DNA from: Deuterostichococcus epilithicus
Taxonomy: Eukaryota; Chlorophyta; Trebouxiophyceae; Prasiolales; Stichococcaceae
Direction: 5' to 3'
Length of the DNA: 64,000 nucleotides
Assembly (NCBI GenBank): GCA_033439295.1
Contig: JAVTLE010000023.1
Span: 1,426,001 to 1,490,000, forward strand
Shown here: positions 16,673 through 27,126 of the stretch, piece by piece
How positions within the stretch are numbered: position 1 is the stretch's first letter
Layout: each line of letters opens with the position of its first letter
The notes under the pieces: model-generated
Seen by the model: the letters and a program-made list of their open reading frames with translations, nothing else
The model's database searches: none
Told to the model about the DNA's origin: nothing
Program-made: the position numbers and the translations under genes

Positions 16673-19077
16673 TCATGCTGTCGCAGCTTGCGCCGGCACC
16701 TCAGCCTCGGCCTTGTCGAGAGCGGCGTCAATGTCCGCAAACACGCTGTCCATGTCTCGTGTGCCATCGACCTGCAGGTCACCACATGTGAATGTTGCGT
16801 TTGGCCGTGCGCCTGGATCGCAATGCATGATGGCCAAGATCGCACGGAGCTGACAGCCAGCCGGTCATCCTTTGACGAGTTGCTCCTACGTCTCCACGCA
16901 TCCAGCAAAATAGAGCAGATCTTTACCTCCACGAGGATGTCCCGGTAGTACTCAAGCACAGAGTCCACGTTGGTGTGGTAGGTACGCAACCGGTTCACCG
17001 CCTGACGGAGCACAGCAGTACTCGTAAGCCATGCCACCTGGCGAGATCACGACTGGGGCTGCAAGGGACCGGCCGCAGGCGGAACCTAGGGTTTGATTGC
17101 ACATCTGGCAAGGAAGACCAATACCCAGACCTTTTCCTCGGTGTAGTCGCTGAGCTGCACCAGGCGGTGCACGCAGCCTCCTCCTCCAGCGGCTGGGAGC
17201 AAATGGAGATCTGACAGGAGTGAGACGTTTAAAGTAGCAGCTCAGCCCCCTCACCTTCTCCTCGGTGTCGTCACTGCGCTGCACCAGGCGGTGCACGACC
17301 TCCTCCGGCGGAGGCCGGAAGGTGAGGTGGTAGATCGCGCCGGTGTCCGGGTCGGACCGCCGCCCCACGATGCGCTCCACCAGCAGCTCGTCCGGCACCT
17401 GCATGCGTCACCAGGGTCCTTGCGGTTTCGAGTCGCTGAAGGTGGCGGGCCGCAATAGAAACACGCCGGCTGGGCGTTGATCAGGGCAGCCATTGCATCG
17501 GTCGCAGCCCAGACCCTGGCGCCCTGGCGGAGGCGGCGGTGCAGACCTTGATGGAGAGCGGGGCCAGGCACGGGCCCCGACCACGCTGCATGTGAGAGCA
17601 CTGCACGCCGCAATCCGAGAGCCTGGACCCTCATGCGCAGCAGCTGCAGGGGGTCCATGCCGTAGCAGCCTCACGTTGATGAGGAGGAAGAGGTCGGGGC
17701 GGATGGCCGCCTGCTCGATGGCCTGCGCCTGCTCCCCGGAGCGCGGGTAGCCGTCCAGCAGCCAGCCCTGCTCCACCGCGTCGCGCTGCGCCAGCCGGTC
17801 TTTGACCATGTCCACCACCACCTGGGGATGTTTGGACGCTGGTTTCAGATGTTCATCATGGTCAAGGATGTAGAAGTTGGTCATCTGTAGCGACCAGCCA
17901 GTCCTTCGCCGTGTCCGCCACCACCTGGGGTCGTGAGATGCGGGCGAGATTCCGAACATGGGTTTCCCATTCACGTCAGAATTCTTGAGGTATGCCATTG
18001 GCGACGACACCCCGTCCAGCAGCCGAACCTGCATCCCTCCTCACTGCAGCTGCTGCACGGGAACAGCGGCGTGCAGCAACGGCACAGGCCAGAGGTCTTC
18101 CATCTGGTCAACTCGATCCTGGCGCCTCGCTGGGAAGAGGTTGCCGGCGTACGTGAGTCACAGGCGCGCCTCAACATCTCATTGTGGTCGCTTGAACAGA
18201 AACGTGCACCTGCACGAGTGGCCTGCGATCCGGTGCGTTTCCCTAGTGTCCCACCTCGGTGGGAACGAGCTTGCCGGCGTCCTTGACGTGCGGGCGTGCT
18301 GCAACCTTCAGTCTAACTAGTCGCTCATTCACGTGCAGCGTCAGAAACATGGACGCCTCGATGAAAGCCTGCATATTGAGATTTCCTCTGCACCTCGTTG
18401 GGGACGAGGTTTCCGGCGTCCATGAATTCGCGGGCACGCAGTCCGGCGGGCGACCCGCGCGCGACCTCCGCCCGCAGCAGGTCCCCCACCGATATGTGCA
18501 CCAGCTTGTGCTGCGGCACATGGGCAGGGCTTGAGTGAGTTACAGCGTTTGGGGGTCAGACAGCGGTCAAACATGCAGTTTCTGTTCCTGCGGCACCTTG
18601 CAGCTGCGGCTGGCCCAAGCCACGGGCTGGGACTGGACTCCTGAGCAGCAGCGGGCCTCGGCTGCAAGCGATGCCACGGGGCTGGAGGACACTGCTCACC
18701 TTGTGCACGATCTTCTCGCACTGGGTGCCCTTGCCGGCTGCCGGCGCGCCCATGATCATCACCTTCAGCGGCCCCGCACTCACAGCCTGTCCATAACAAT
18801 GCGTTGCTGGATCGTGAGTTCGATGCATTACCTACATCTTCAATGAATGAGGTGTAGCACCGGTGCATTTCAATGCACTCAGCCCACAGCATGATAAAGC
18901 GTGCCTACCCGCACTCGGCAGCGCTGCCGCCTGTGCTGTACAGCCTTTGGCAGCCTCTGTCGCCATGCTAGCGGCGCTAGAAAGCCTGCACGGGGTACAG
19001 GCAGCGTTGATCGTGCGCAGCAGTTTCGTCGGAAATCGCCACTGCCGTACTGCAGCGCCGCACGCCAGGGTTGCCAT
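16673..19077 (-). CDS. Adenylate kinase, plastid (AMK2-like) type
   Basis: It converts ATP + AMP to 2 ADP. From the N-terminus: a probable plastid transit peptide (ATG 19077; [20 protein letters not shown], Ser/Ala/Arg-rich) joined in phase at a GTAGGC donor to an exon starting near 18808 with [18 protein letters not shown] (P-loop), then [20 protein letters not shown] (18510), [32 protein letters not shown] (17820), [39 protein letters not shown] (17370, LID region), [13 protein letters not shown] and [18 protein letters not shown] (16980), and an Ala/Glu-rich end, stop 16675-16673. The match to plant plastid adenylate kinases is close. At least three introns contain copies of adjacent exon edges. 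Confidence 0.92.
17128..17285 (-). repeat. Echo of an adenylate kinase exon end
   Basis: The exon tail with its donor side at about 17250-17300 (plus-strand CTCGGTGTCGTCACTGCGCT, then GCACCAGGCGGTGCACG) recurs at about 17137-17175 (CTCGGTGTAGTCGCTGAGCT, then GCACCAGGCGGTGCACG) inside the downstream intron. The offset is 124 bp. Confidence 0.88.
17797..17945 (-). repeat. Echo of an adenylate kinase exon start
   Basis: The block encoding VVVDMVKDR (17797-17828) is preceded in its 5' intron by a degenerate copy at about 17900-17931. Both contain ACCACCTGGGG on the plus strand. The offset is 103 bp. Confidence 0.8.
18110..18440 (-). repeat. Triplicated exon end in adenylate kinase
   Basis: The exon end encoding [10 protein letters not shown] (near 18395-18430) is repeated at about 18255-18290 and 18125-18160. 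All share a CTCG(C/G/T)(T)GGGA core followed by GAGG/GAGC and TTGCCGGCGT or TTCCGGCGT. Offsets are 139 and 130 bp toward the 3' side of the gene. Confidence 0.87.
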
Positions 19078-19737
19078 CCAGCTCTCACCTGAGCGGCCGC
19101 TTGCAAGGCTGCCTCTGCATGTGTGGCTGTCGCCAGACTGCCCGACGGACTGCGCCAGCCCACCATGCAGGAGCGCCATTTGATGCGCTGGTTATATGTT
19201 GTATGTCTGTAGGACCTCTGCAATCCCGTGCACTTGCGTGGCGTGGCGCCTGAGACAAAAAAAATTACTCCAGCTTTGCCGGGTAGCGTGATGACGACGG
19301 GGCTTTCTTTTTGCAAAGAAAGGTGCCCAGTGGCTCCTGATCCACACGCACTGTAAGGTGTCGGCCTGCTGAGGATCAGCGATGACAAATGCCGCGCTGG
19401 CAATGGCTGGAGACAAGCGCAGCACGTCGCCGTGCTGTGCGCCAGAATACATGAATGCATGCAGAATCCACCCGGCTTTGTGAACTGTTTTTTCTGCGAG
19501 CTGAAAAGCCCTGCTCTGCTGGTTTGGATATGCACAGTAAGCCACACCATCGCAGGGCGATTCTCGTCAAACTCATTTGTGACGACAGGCACACTCTGCA
19601 TCAGCTTGTGCCCATGCGAGTCCCGCAGGTATGCTACGCAGCTAGCATGGCGTGACTTGAGCGGCGAGCTTGAGGCACGTCCGGCGGAAGTGTAGCTGGT
19701 GCTCGCAGCGGCGCCTGCCGCACAGGCGGACCCTGCA
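19078..19737. promoter_or_regulatory. Upstream region between divergent adenylate kinase (-) and XPD (+)
   Basis: About 660 bp lie between the two starts. It may hold both promoters and 5' UTRs; an alternative longer adenylate kinase start exists at 19179. No specific element was recognised. Confidence 0.35.
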
Positions 19738-22700
19738 ATGAAGGTGATGTCCTGCGGGACGCCTTGCTATGATCAGCGTGCTGCAGCATGCTCGGTTTCA
19801 TGCTCTGGTCTGCGTGCTTCAAATATAGCATTGCGCAATGACGGAACTCAGACAGTTTTCATGCCTGCAGTTCTCCCTGGAGGGGCTGGTGGTGTACTTT
19901 CCATATGAGTACATCTACCCGGAGCAGTACCGCTACATGCTGGAGCTCAAGCGGGCGCTCGACGCCAAGGGCCACTGCCTGCTGGAGGTGCGGCAATGCT
20001 GGTGACGACGGGAGTGTGTGTCATCACGCATCATGTACGAGCACCGTTTCGACGCCCCTGCCTAGCCACCCAGCACAGGCGCTGCCTACAGCTCGCAGCC
20101 GGCAGCAACAATGTTCAAAAGCATGATATGTCCTGCCCCCTGCACAGATGCCGACAGGCACTGGGAAGACCATCACGCTGCTGTCGCTCATCACGTCCTA
20201 CCAGCTGGCGCACCCGGAGGTGTGTACAAATGGCTGATTAGCACCGTGCGCAAATCGCATGTGCACTGTCAACTTGCCTGGCAAGGTTTTGATCGAGACA
20301 CCAGCAGTGCAAGCCCAGGCGGCTAGATTGTGACCGACGTCATGACGGCAAACCAGCGGACACAGTGACAGACATGCCAGCCGCAGCGCACCAGACTATT
20401 CATGAGCACCGTGCTACACTCTAGCTTTTGGAATCTAGACCTCACACCCTTCCCACAGGTGGGCAAGCTGGTGTACTGCACGCGCACGGTGCCCGAGATG
20501 GAGAAGGTGCTGGCAGAACTGCAGGAGCTCATAAGCTACCGCGCAAAATTCTTTGCCGACGGCGCCGACCCGAAGCTCCTGGCGTTGGGTCTGTCGTCAC
20601 GCAAAAACCTGTGCATCCACCCCAAAGTCGGCGGTGAGTCTGGCGTCGTTTGAAGCAGACGAATGCTCAAACACGTGGCTTGGCTTCGGCTGCATGCCAT
20701 CGTCAGCCGCATCCAGAGTGTGACGTAGGCTCGGGAACTGGGAAGGCTGCTGCTGGGTTTCGGAGGGCTGCGCCTGAGCAGACGCAGCGAGATGAAGCGC
20801 TGTCACCACTAGGGACAGTCTGGCGAATTGCCACGATGGTCAGCATCCTCGCCTGCAGAGGAGGACACATAGGGGAACTCGCAGGAGGGCGGAGCGAGGC
20901 GCAGTCAGATCTCTGTAGGAACACTCCTGCGACTGCATAACCACACCTTTGACTCTCCATATGTCTCAGAGGAGGGCTCGCGGGAGAGCGTGGACGCGGG
21001 GTGCCGCAACCTGACGGCGCCCTGGGTGCGGGACAAGGCGCAATCGGACGCGAGCGTGGAGCTGTGCAGCTACTTTGAGGACCTGGAGAATGCCGGTCCC
21101 GAGGTGCGCGCGACCCCTCCGCCTGTGTTGACCACCACTCATGACAACACATGCAACATGCTTGCGCGAAGTGGGAGAGGTGGGGATGCTGGTGCGTGCA
21201 CCCATCCGTCAGCCAGTCTTGAGGCCACAGGAGGCAACGAGCTGCCGGACACCTTTGTGGGTGTTCCGCCAGCATGTCCGTGAACTGTCCCCGGGTCACC
21301 AGGTGACAGTCCCCCGCTTGGTACACTTTCTAACATGCACGTTCGACACGTCCAAAAGGCGAAGCTGGAGGCGGGGGTGTACACGCTGCACGACCTGCGG
21401 GTGCTGTGCCGCAAGGCCGACACCCATTGGTGCCCCTACTTCCTGGCGCGCCACATGATCGCCTTCGCCAACGTCATCGTGTACAACTACCAGTACATGC
21501 TTGACCCCAAGGTGGGAGGGAAGGCAGGAAGTGATAACGGACAGCAAGGGGCAATAGGCCTTGCAGGGGTCGCGGCACAGCAGGGGCTCACTGGGGCGAC
21601 TATCGCAGCGGCCCCGCATGCTTTCGTCCCACACAGCTTTGAAGGTCGATTGAGCACGGGCATCTCCTCCTCTCCAGAACTTCAGCTCCTGCAAGAGTGA
21701 GCACATTTGCATCTTTAACACAGCCTGCCTTGCCGGGCATCACATGGTGGGGTGTGAGAAAGGTGCGTGTCAGAATTGTGTCTGAAGTGCCCTCACAGGT
21801 GTCGCAAATGGTGTCGAGGGAGCTGGAGAAGGAGTGTATCGTCGTCTTTGATGAAGCTCACAACATCGACAATGTCTGCATCGAGGTGCGCGTGCCCTGC
21901 ATGCTGCATAGGTCCAGCAAAGTATGTTCAGCAATCCTCGCGCCATCTGTGTGCCTGGACAGAACTGAAAGCCTCGAGCTGGACGGAGCCCTAGCCCAGC
22001 AGATCCGTCAGCATGTGATGCACTACTTGTTGTATCAGATCCGTTGTCGTGCGTGGCCAGGCGCTCAGCGTTAACCTGCGGCGGCAGACGCTGGACGGCG
22101 CATCGCGCAACATCTCCCGCCTGAACACCGCCATCGACCGCGCCAAGGTGGGCTGTTGCTCAGAGCACTCGAGGCCCGCTTGCGACGCTTGTATCAATTT
22201 GGATGTTCGGACCACTTGTTTCGGTTGCCGCATTTCTTGGCTGCAGCCTTCTGACTGTGGCTTGTCCTTTTCCATCGGCAGCCCTGACATTCTGTGTGGG
22301 AGGCGCACACCGTTACCCCGTGGCAGCGTGCATATGCGAGCCTGCAGCGACCATCGAATCTCCACCTTTGAGGGTCGCTCAGCGCTGACGCACCCCATGC
22401 TTTCGCCACCACAGGCGACGGATGCGCAGCGGCTCACAGACGAGTACCGGCGCCTGGTGGACGGCTTTCAGGGGCAGGGCATCATCCCGCGGCAAAACGA
22501 GGGCTGGCTTGCAAACCCGGCGCTGCCGGCGGACATCCTGCGCGAGGCGGTGAGGCCTTCCAGTAGGAAAACTTCAGGGTCTCAGGATGCGATGTTTGCG
22601 ACGATAACGCATCCTGCGCGGGCCAGTGAAGCATGTCACACATGGTCAAGGATAGCCTTCCAAGACCCGGACCAGCACCTTTGCCTGATTGCATCGAAGC

Positions 22701-25700
22701 AGGCATGCCATTCGCATCTGCCGCCCCCGCTGTGCGGCAGCGACAGCCAAGGCGTGCGTGGCCAGTTGCGGTTGCCGCACTTGCTTCGTTCTGTTTTCCT
22801 CTTGACAAGATACAGCATGGCCACCTTCGCTGCCAACAGGTACCGGGCAACATACGGCGGGCGGAGCACTTTGTGGCCTTCCTGCGGCGCTTCGTGGCAT
22901 ACCTGAAGCAGCGGCTGGACGTACAGCAGGTGGAGAGCGACACGCCCGCCACCTTCCTGTCGCACCTGCAGACGCAGGTCTCCATAGACGGTGCGCCTCC
23001 TGGTCAGGCATCGTGGTCGAGGCGGTGCATGTCGCTTGGTGTGCATGATGAGCTGTTGCGCCAGCTCCTGCTGCCGCTGATGCGGGATGCGATGCCGCCT
23101 CGAATCATTGCTCTGCAACCCTGGCTCCTCTGACCCCTGTACCTGATACAACGTGTGTTGCCCGCACCCCGCTGCCAAGACGCCGTGCTCCTGATAAGAC
23201 CGGCTATCTCCAGTGATGCACCCCGCAACGACCCATCACGTGTGCTCCTGCACCCCGCAGCCAAGACGCTGTGCTTCTGCTATGACCGGCTGTCGTCGCT
23301 CATGAAGACGCTCGAAGTCACAGACATGGACGACTTCACGCCCATCCACCTGGTCGCGGACTTTGCAACGCTCGTCGGCACCTACGCCAAGGGCTTTGCG
23401 GTGCGCCTTTCGTCTTCCTCCCGAGCCCCTTTCGCCAGTTGTCGCCGGCACGAAGGATGGCCTTCGGTCCCCTGCTAGGACTGCGCAGCATGTGCGGCAA
23501 CGGCTGCCTCTTGCTTGGCTCTGTCCAGGACAGCCGGCAGGCTGCATGGCTCACACGCCACATGGCAACAGACGATTTGCGGCGCCACTGCTCGAGCGTG
23601 ATGTGAGAGAACACACAGACATGACAGACAGGCACCCGATCGTCGCTCGCAGATCATCGTCGAGCCGTTTGACGAGCGCATGCCCACCGTCAGCGACCCC
23701 GTCATCCAGCTGGCTTGCCTGGACGCCAGCCTGGCCATGAAGCCCGTCTTTTCCAAGTTCCAGAGCGTCGTCATCACGAGTGGCACGCTGTCCCCCATAG
23801 ACCTGTACCCGCGCATCCTCAACTTCAACCCGGTCGTCTGCCAGAGCCTCAACATGACGCTCACACGGTGCGGCACTCTGCAGCTCGTTGAAGGGTCCAT
23901 TGAGAGGGTTCGTCGCACACAGATCAGGTCTGCTGGGGTTGTTACATCTGCCAACCCTCGTGCATGCACATGGCTGTCCTCGAATGAAAACGCGAGTCAT
24001 CATGGGTTCGGTCTGGAGGAGCGCGGCTCCTGCACCAAGCATCTGCGGATGCTGTCTGAGATGCAAGTTCTGCAGCTGCCGCACAGCCGCGTTTGCCCAG
24101 GGGTGCTCCTGTGCAGGTGCGCACCGAACAGCAGCCCCTTGCCCGCCACTCCTCGGCAGAGGCGCGCAGGTCATGCGACGATGCATCCGACCTTTTGAGC
24201 CGGTGCTGGCGCGCGGCGCCGACCTGCAGCCGATGTCCACTTGTACCCGGCAGAGGCAATCGGATCCTGCGTCACAGTATTCTGACCAGTGGTCTACGCC
24301 TGCCGCAGGGACTGCATGTGCCCGGTGGTGCTGACGCGCGGCGCCGACCAGCAGCCCGTCTCCACCAAGTTCGACATGCGCACCGACCCGGTGGGTGTCT
24401 GCCTCCGCACAGCACAGCAGGGTAGCCCCAGTTGTTGATGGCCCTGCATGCGTGCCTGATGGGAGCCAGTTGTGTTAACAACAATTGGTCTTCTTCGGGA
24501 GACACACGGGTGAAGCGCTGTGGTGGTCCAAGGCGATGATGCCAATGTCGCTGATGGCGACCCTTGCGATGGGTGATCCCCCCCACACATGACCCTCGGT
24601 CACGCCCGACTGCAGAACGTGATCCGCAACTACGGCAAGATGCTGGTGGAGCTGGCGGCGGTAGTCCCCGACGGCATCGTCTGCTTCTTCGTGTCCTACC
24701 GCTACATGGATGCCATCGTGTCCAAGTGGAACGACCTGGGCATCCTCAATGTGAGCGGACAAGTCCTCCGGGTCCACCTCTGCTGCCTCCCTCCTGCTTT
24801 CCATCGCCTGATGTCCACAAGCACAAACACGTGCAGCCCATCCTCAGCCCTGTTGCGGCTTGGATACCCCTGGTGCGACGGTCCCTAATGTGGCTGCATG
24901 CAGCTCATCTGCGACTGCTGATCCCCCCATGCAGCACAAGCTGGTGTCCATGCAGACGGCCGCTGGCCCACGACCCTCCAAGCCACAAACCCATCAACCC
25001 CACACCCTGCTCGCGAACCCTGCACAGGAGCTAATGCAGCACAAGCTGGTCTTCATCGAGACGACGGACGTGCTGGAGACGACGCTGGCACTGGACAACT
25101 TCCGGCGCGCTTGCGACTGCGGCCGCGGCGCCGCGTTCTTCTCCGTCGCACGTGGCAAGGTGGGCTGGCGTCAGAGTTTTCGGGTTTGGGGCTTGGGCTG
25201 GCGTCTGGACCGCCCACATGATGCGCATTGCCCTGAAGCACTGCCCTGAAATGGCAGGGCAGGAGCTGCAACTGTGACCTGTGACCTGAAAGTGCGATCG
25301 CGGCGCACCCTCCTTCTGCGTCGCCCGTGGCGTGACAAGGTGGTCGCCGTGTCGCCCGTCGCTGGGGGGCGGACAGACACAACTTGTAGCCTTGAAAGGA
25401 AATAAGGACCAACATGCCGGAGTCGATGCTGTACCACTGATGGACCCTCCTGTTCCCCCGTGTGAGCTTGGAGCTTGCTTGACGCCAAGTTCCTAAACCC
25501 TAAACCCTGCACAGGTTGCCGAGGGCATCGACTTTGACCGGCACTACGGCCGCGCGGTGGTCATGTTCGGGGTTCCCTACCAGTACACGCTGTCGCGAAT
25601 TCTGCGTGCGCGCCTGGAGTACCTGCGGGAGTCCTTCCAGATCAAAGAGTCCGACTTCCTGGCCTTTGACGCGGTGCGGCAGTCGGCGCAGTGCGTCGGC

Positions 25701-26698
25701 CGCGTCATCCGCTCGAAGGTATTTCTAGCTGTAAAGTGATTGCTTCTTTGAGTTTGGGAGGCGCTCGGTCTGCAGTCCCTGCTTTCCTTGTCATACAAGC
25801 AGCCGGCGCCGTGCATCTCCTGCGTCATCCGCTCGAAGGTATTTCTAGCTGTAAAGTGATTGCTTCTTTGAGTTTGGGAGGCGCTCGGTCTGCAGTCCCT
25901 GCTTTCCTTGTCATACAAGCAGCCGGCGCCATGCATCTCCTGCGTCATCCGCTTGAAGGTGTGGCGCGGCGCTTGAGGGTGTTGAGCAGCAAATACTGTT
26001 GGCCTTTCAGGTTGCTGTACAAGCAGTCTGCCCCCCCTCCCTCCCCCCGGGGGGCCAACCCTTGCACAAATTGTGGCTGCCCATGCGCCTAGTCCTGGAT
26101 AGGGCGGGTAGGCTCGCTGGTTGACAAGTGCGCGAGTCATGCAGTCTTATGAGACTTGTGTGCCCTTCCTACGGCAATTTACAGAGCCCGTGCCGCATGC
26201 AGTCGGACTATGGGCTGATGGTGTTTGCGGACATTCGGTACCAGCGGCATGACAAGCGCGACAAGCTGCCTGGCTGGATCACCAGCCAGCTGCGGGATGC
26301 GCACCTAAACCTGTCGACGGACATGCTGCTGGCGGTCGCGCGCCAGTTCATGCGCGGCATGGGGCAGGCAAGCAATTTCCCTCTCCGCTGGGCCCCCCGC
26401 TGATGTCCGATGGCAGGGTGTTGGGCAGCAGCCTCCCTGATTGGCGCCTCACAGACGCATGCTTATGTATTGGCGCACCGAGGGTTGACAAGCGACAAGT
26501 CTGCCAACTATGAGCCACACTGCCCATGTATGCTGCAGTTTCTGTCGTCGCCGACTTTCATGATGTTCTCTTGCCCACTTGCAGCCGTACGACAAGCTGC
26601 AGATCGGCAAGTCGCTGCTGACGGAGGCGCAAGTGAACTCCATGGACACACGGCTGCTGCCTGGCAAAGGGCCTGCGGGCCTGCTGATGGCGCCATGA
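19738..26698 (+). CDS. XPD: DNA repair/transcription helicase XPD (RAD3/ERCC2)
   Basis: The 5'-3' DNA helicase of TFIIH, for nucleotide excision repair and transcription start. The first coding exon is only ATGAAG (19738-19743). The next, after CTGCAG near 19871, gives [20 protein letters not shown] and the P-loop exon [10 protein letters not shown] (20150). Then come [19 protein letters not shown], the four iron-sulfur Cys (KNLC 20605, GCRNLT 20998, ELCSYF 21060, HWCPYF 21427), [11 protein letters not shown] (21850, DEAH box), [19 protein letters not shown] (23280), [15 protein letters not shown] (23770), [18 protein letters not shown] (24620), [18 protein letters not shown] (25515), [33 protein letters not shown] (25680, motif VI), [20 protein letters not shown] (26205) and a short last exon, stop 26696-26698. 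It is a full-length match, with all motifs kept. At least five introns hold exon echoes. Confidence 0.95.
23155..23300 (+). repeat. Echo of an XPD exon start
   Basis: The exon at about 23260 (CCGCAGCCAAGACGCTGTGC, then TTCTGCTATGACCGGCTGTC) has a copy 86 bp upstream at 23174 (GCTGCCAAGACGCCGTGCTC, then CTGATAAGACCGGCTATC) inside the intron. Confidence 0.87.
24203..24375 (+). repeat. Echo of an XPD exon
   Basis: The exon with GCGCGGCGCCGACCAGCAGC (24335) is preceded by an intronic copy GCGCGGCGCCGACCTGCAGC (24211), 124 bp upstream. A fainter copy (GCGCACCGAACAGCAGCCCC) lies near 24119. Confidence 0.88.
24929..25080 (+). repeat. Echo of an XPD exon start
   Basis: ATGCAGCACAAGCTGGT occurs at 24929 (intron) and 25034 (exon [13 protein letters not shown]), followed in both by CATNNAGACG. 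The offset is 105 bp. Confidence 0.88.
25129..25352 (+). repeat. Echo of an XPD exon end with its donor
   Basis: The exon end at 25129-25160 (CGCGGCGCCGCGTTCTTCTC, then CGTCGCACGTGGCAAG and GT) recurs degenerate at about 25296-25347 (CGCGGCGCACCCTCCTTCTG, then CGTCGCCCGTGGCGTGACAA and GGTGGT) in the downstream intron. Confidence 0.78.
25492..25508 (+). repeat. Interstitial telomere-like motif at a splice acceptor
   Basis: CCTAAACCCTAAACCCT lies just before the CACAG acceptor of the XPD exon beginning VAEGIDF. It matches the plant telomere unit. Confidence 0.9.
25681..25960 (+). repeat. 120-bp tandem duplication covering an XPD exon end and donor
   Basis: Bases 25681-25800 and 25801-25920 form two units. 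From 25702 to 25810 and from 25822 to 25930 they are identical. A third, partial unit runs from 25921 to about 25960 with few differences. Each unit contains the exon end GTCATCCGCTCGAAG (or CTTGAAG) followed by GT, so three donor-like sites occur at 25719, 25839 and 25959. Only the first follows the intact motif-VI coding sequence. Confidence 0.97.
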
Positions 26699-27126
26699 TT
26701 GCCATGATTTCAGCCAGCAGCGTGGCATTAGAGATGCGAAAGCCATGCCACAGCATTGTACATTACTGAGAGTGATAGAGCGGGATCAGGAACATTCATT
26801 GCTGCTGGCAGCACAGTGTGCAGAGGGCAGCTGTTGCTGGCGCAGAGCTCATACCACGGAGTGCGCACTAAATCAATTTGTAACATTGCCAGGCGGCCTG
26901 AATGCATCATCAGTGGCGACGCAACCTGATCCTGAAAGCTAATGAATGCAGTGTGTGCTGTGTCGAGCTGCATCCGCAACGTCTCATGCATGCCAACGAA
27001 CCCAGCTGCTGCCAACCGAATCATTCGGTCCGGGTGTTTTCCATCCGGACGGCACTCTGGTAATAATTCAAATGCACATTGGCGCTGAATCTGACCTGAA
27101 CCCCCTCCCCTGAAACTTCTTTCCCC
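26699..27126. other. Intergenic region between convergent genes
   Basis: This lies between the stops of XPD (+) and the metallophosphoesterase (-). A TGTAA at 26879-26883, about 180 bp past the XPD stop, is a candidate green-algal polyadenylation signal. Nothing else was recognised. Confidence 0.4.

Noticed and set aside
25492-25508. Chromosome end or fusion point at the telomere-like repeat
   Set aside because: The motif has only about two units and lies inside a continuous, conserved gene. Several other short copies occur in introns.
25681-25960. CRISPR-like direct repeats
   Set aside because: The units are contiguous 120-bp duplications without spacers, inside a eukaryotic nuclear gene.
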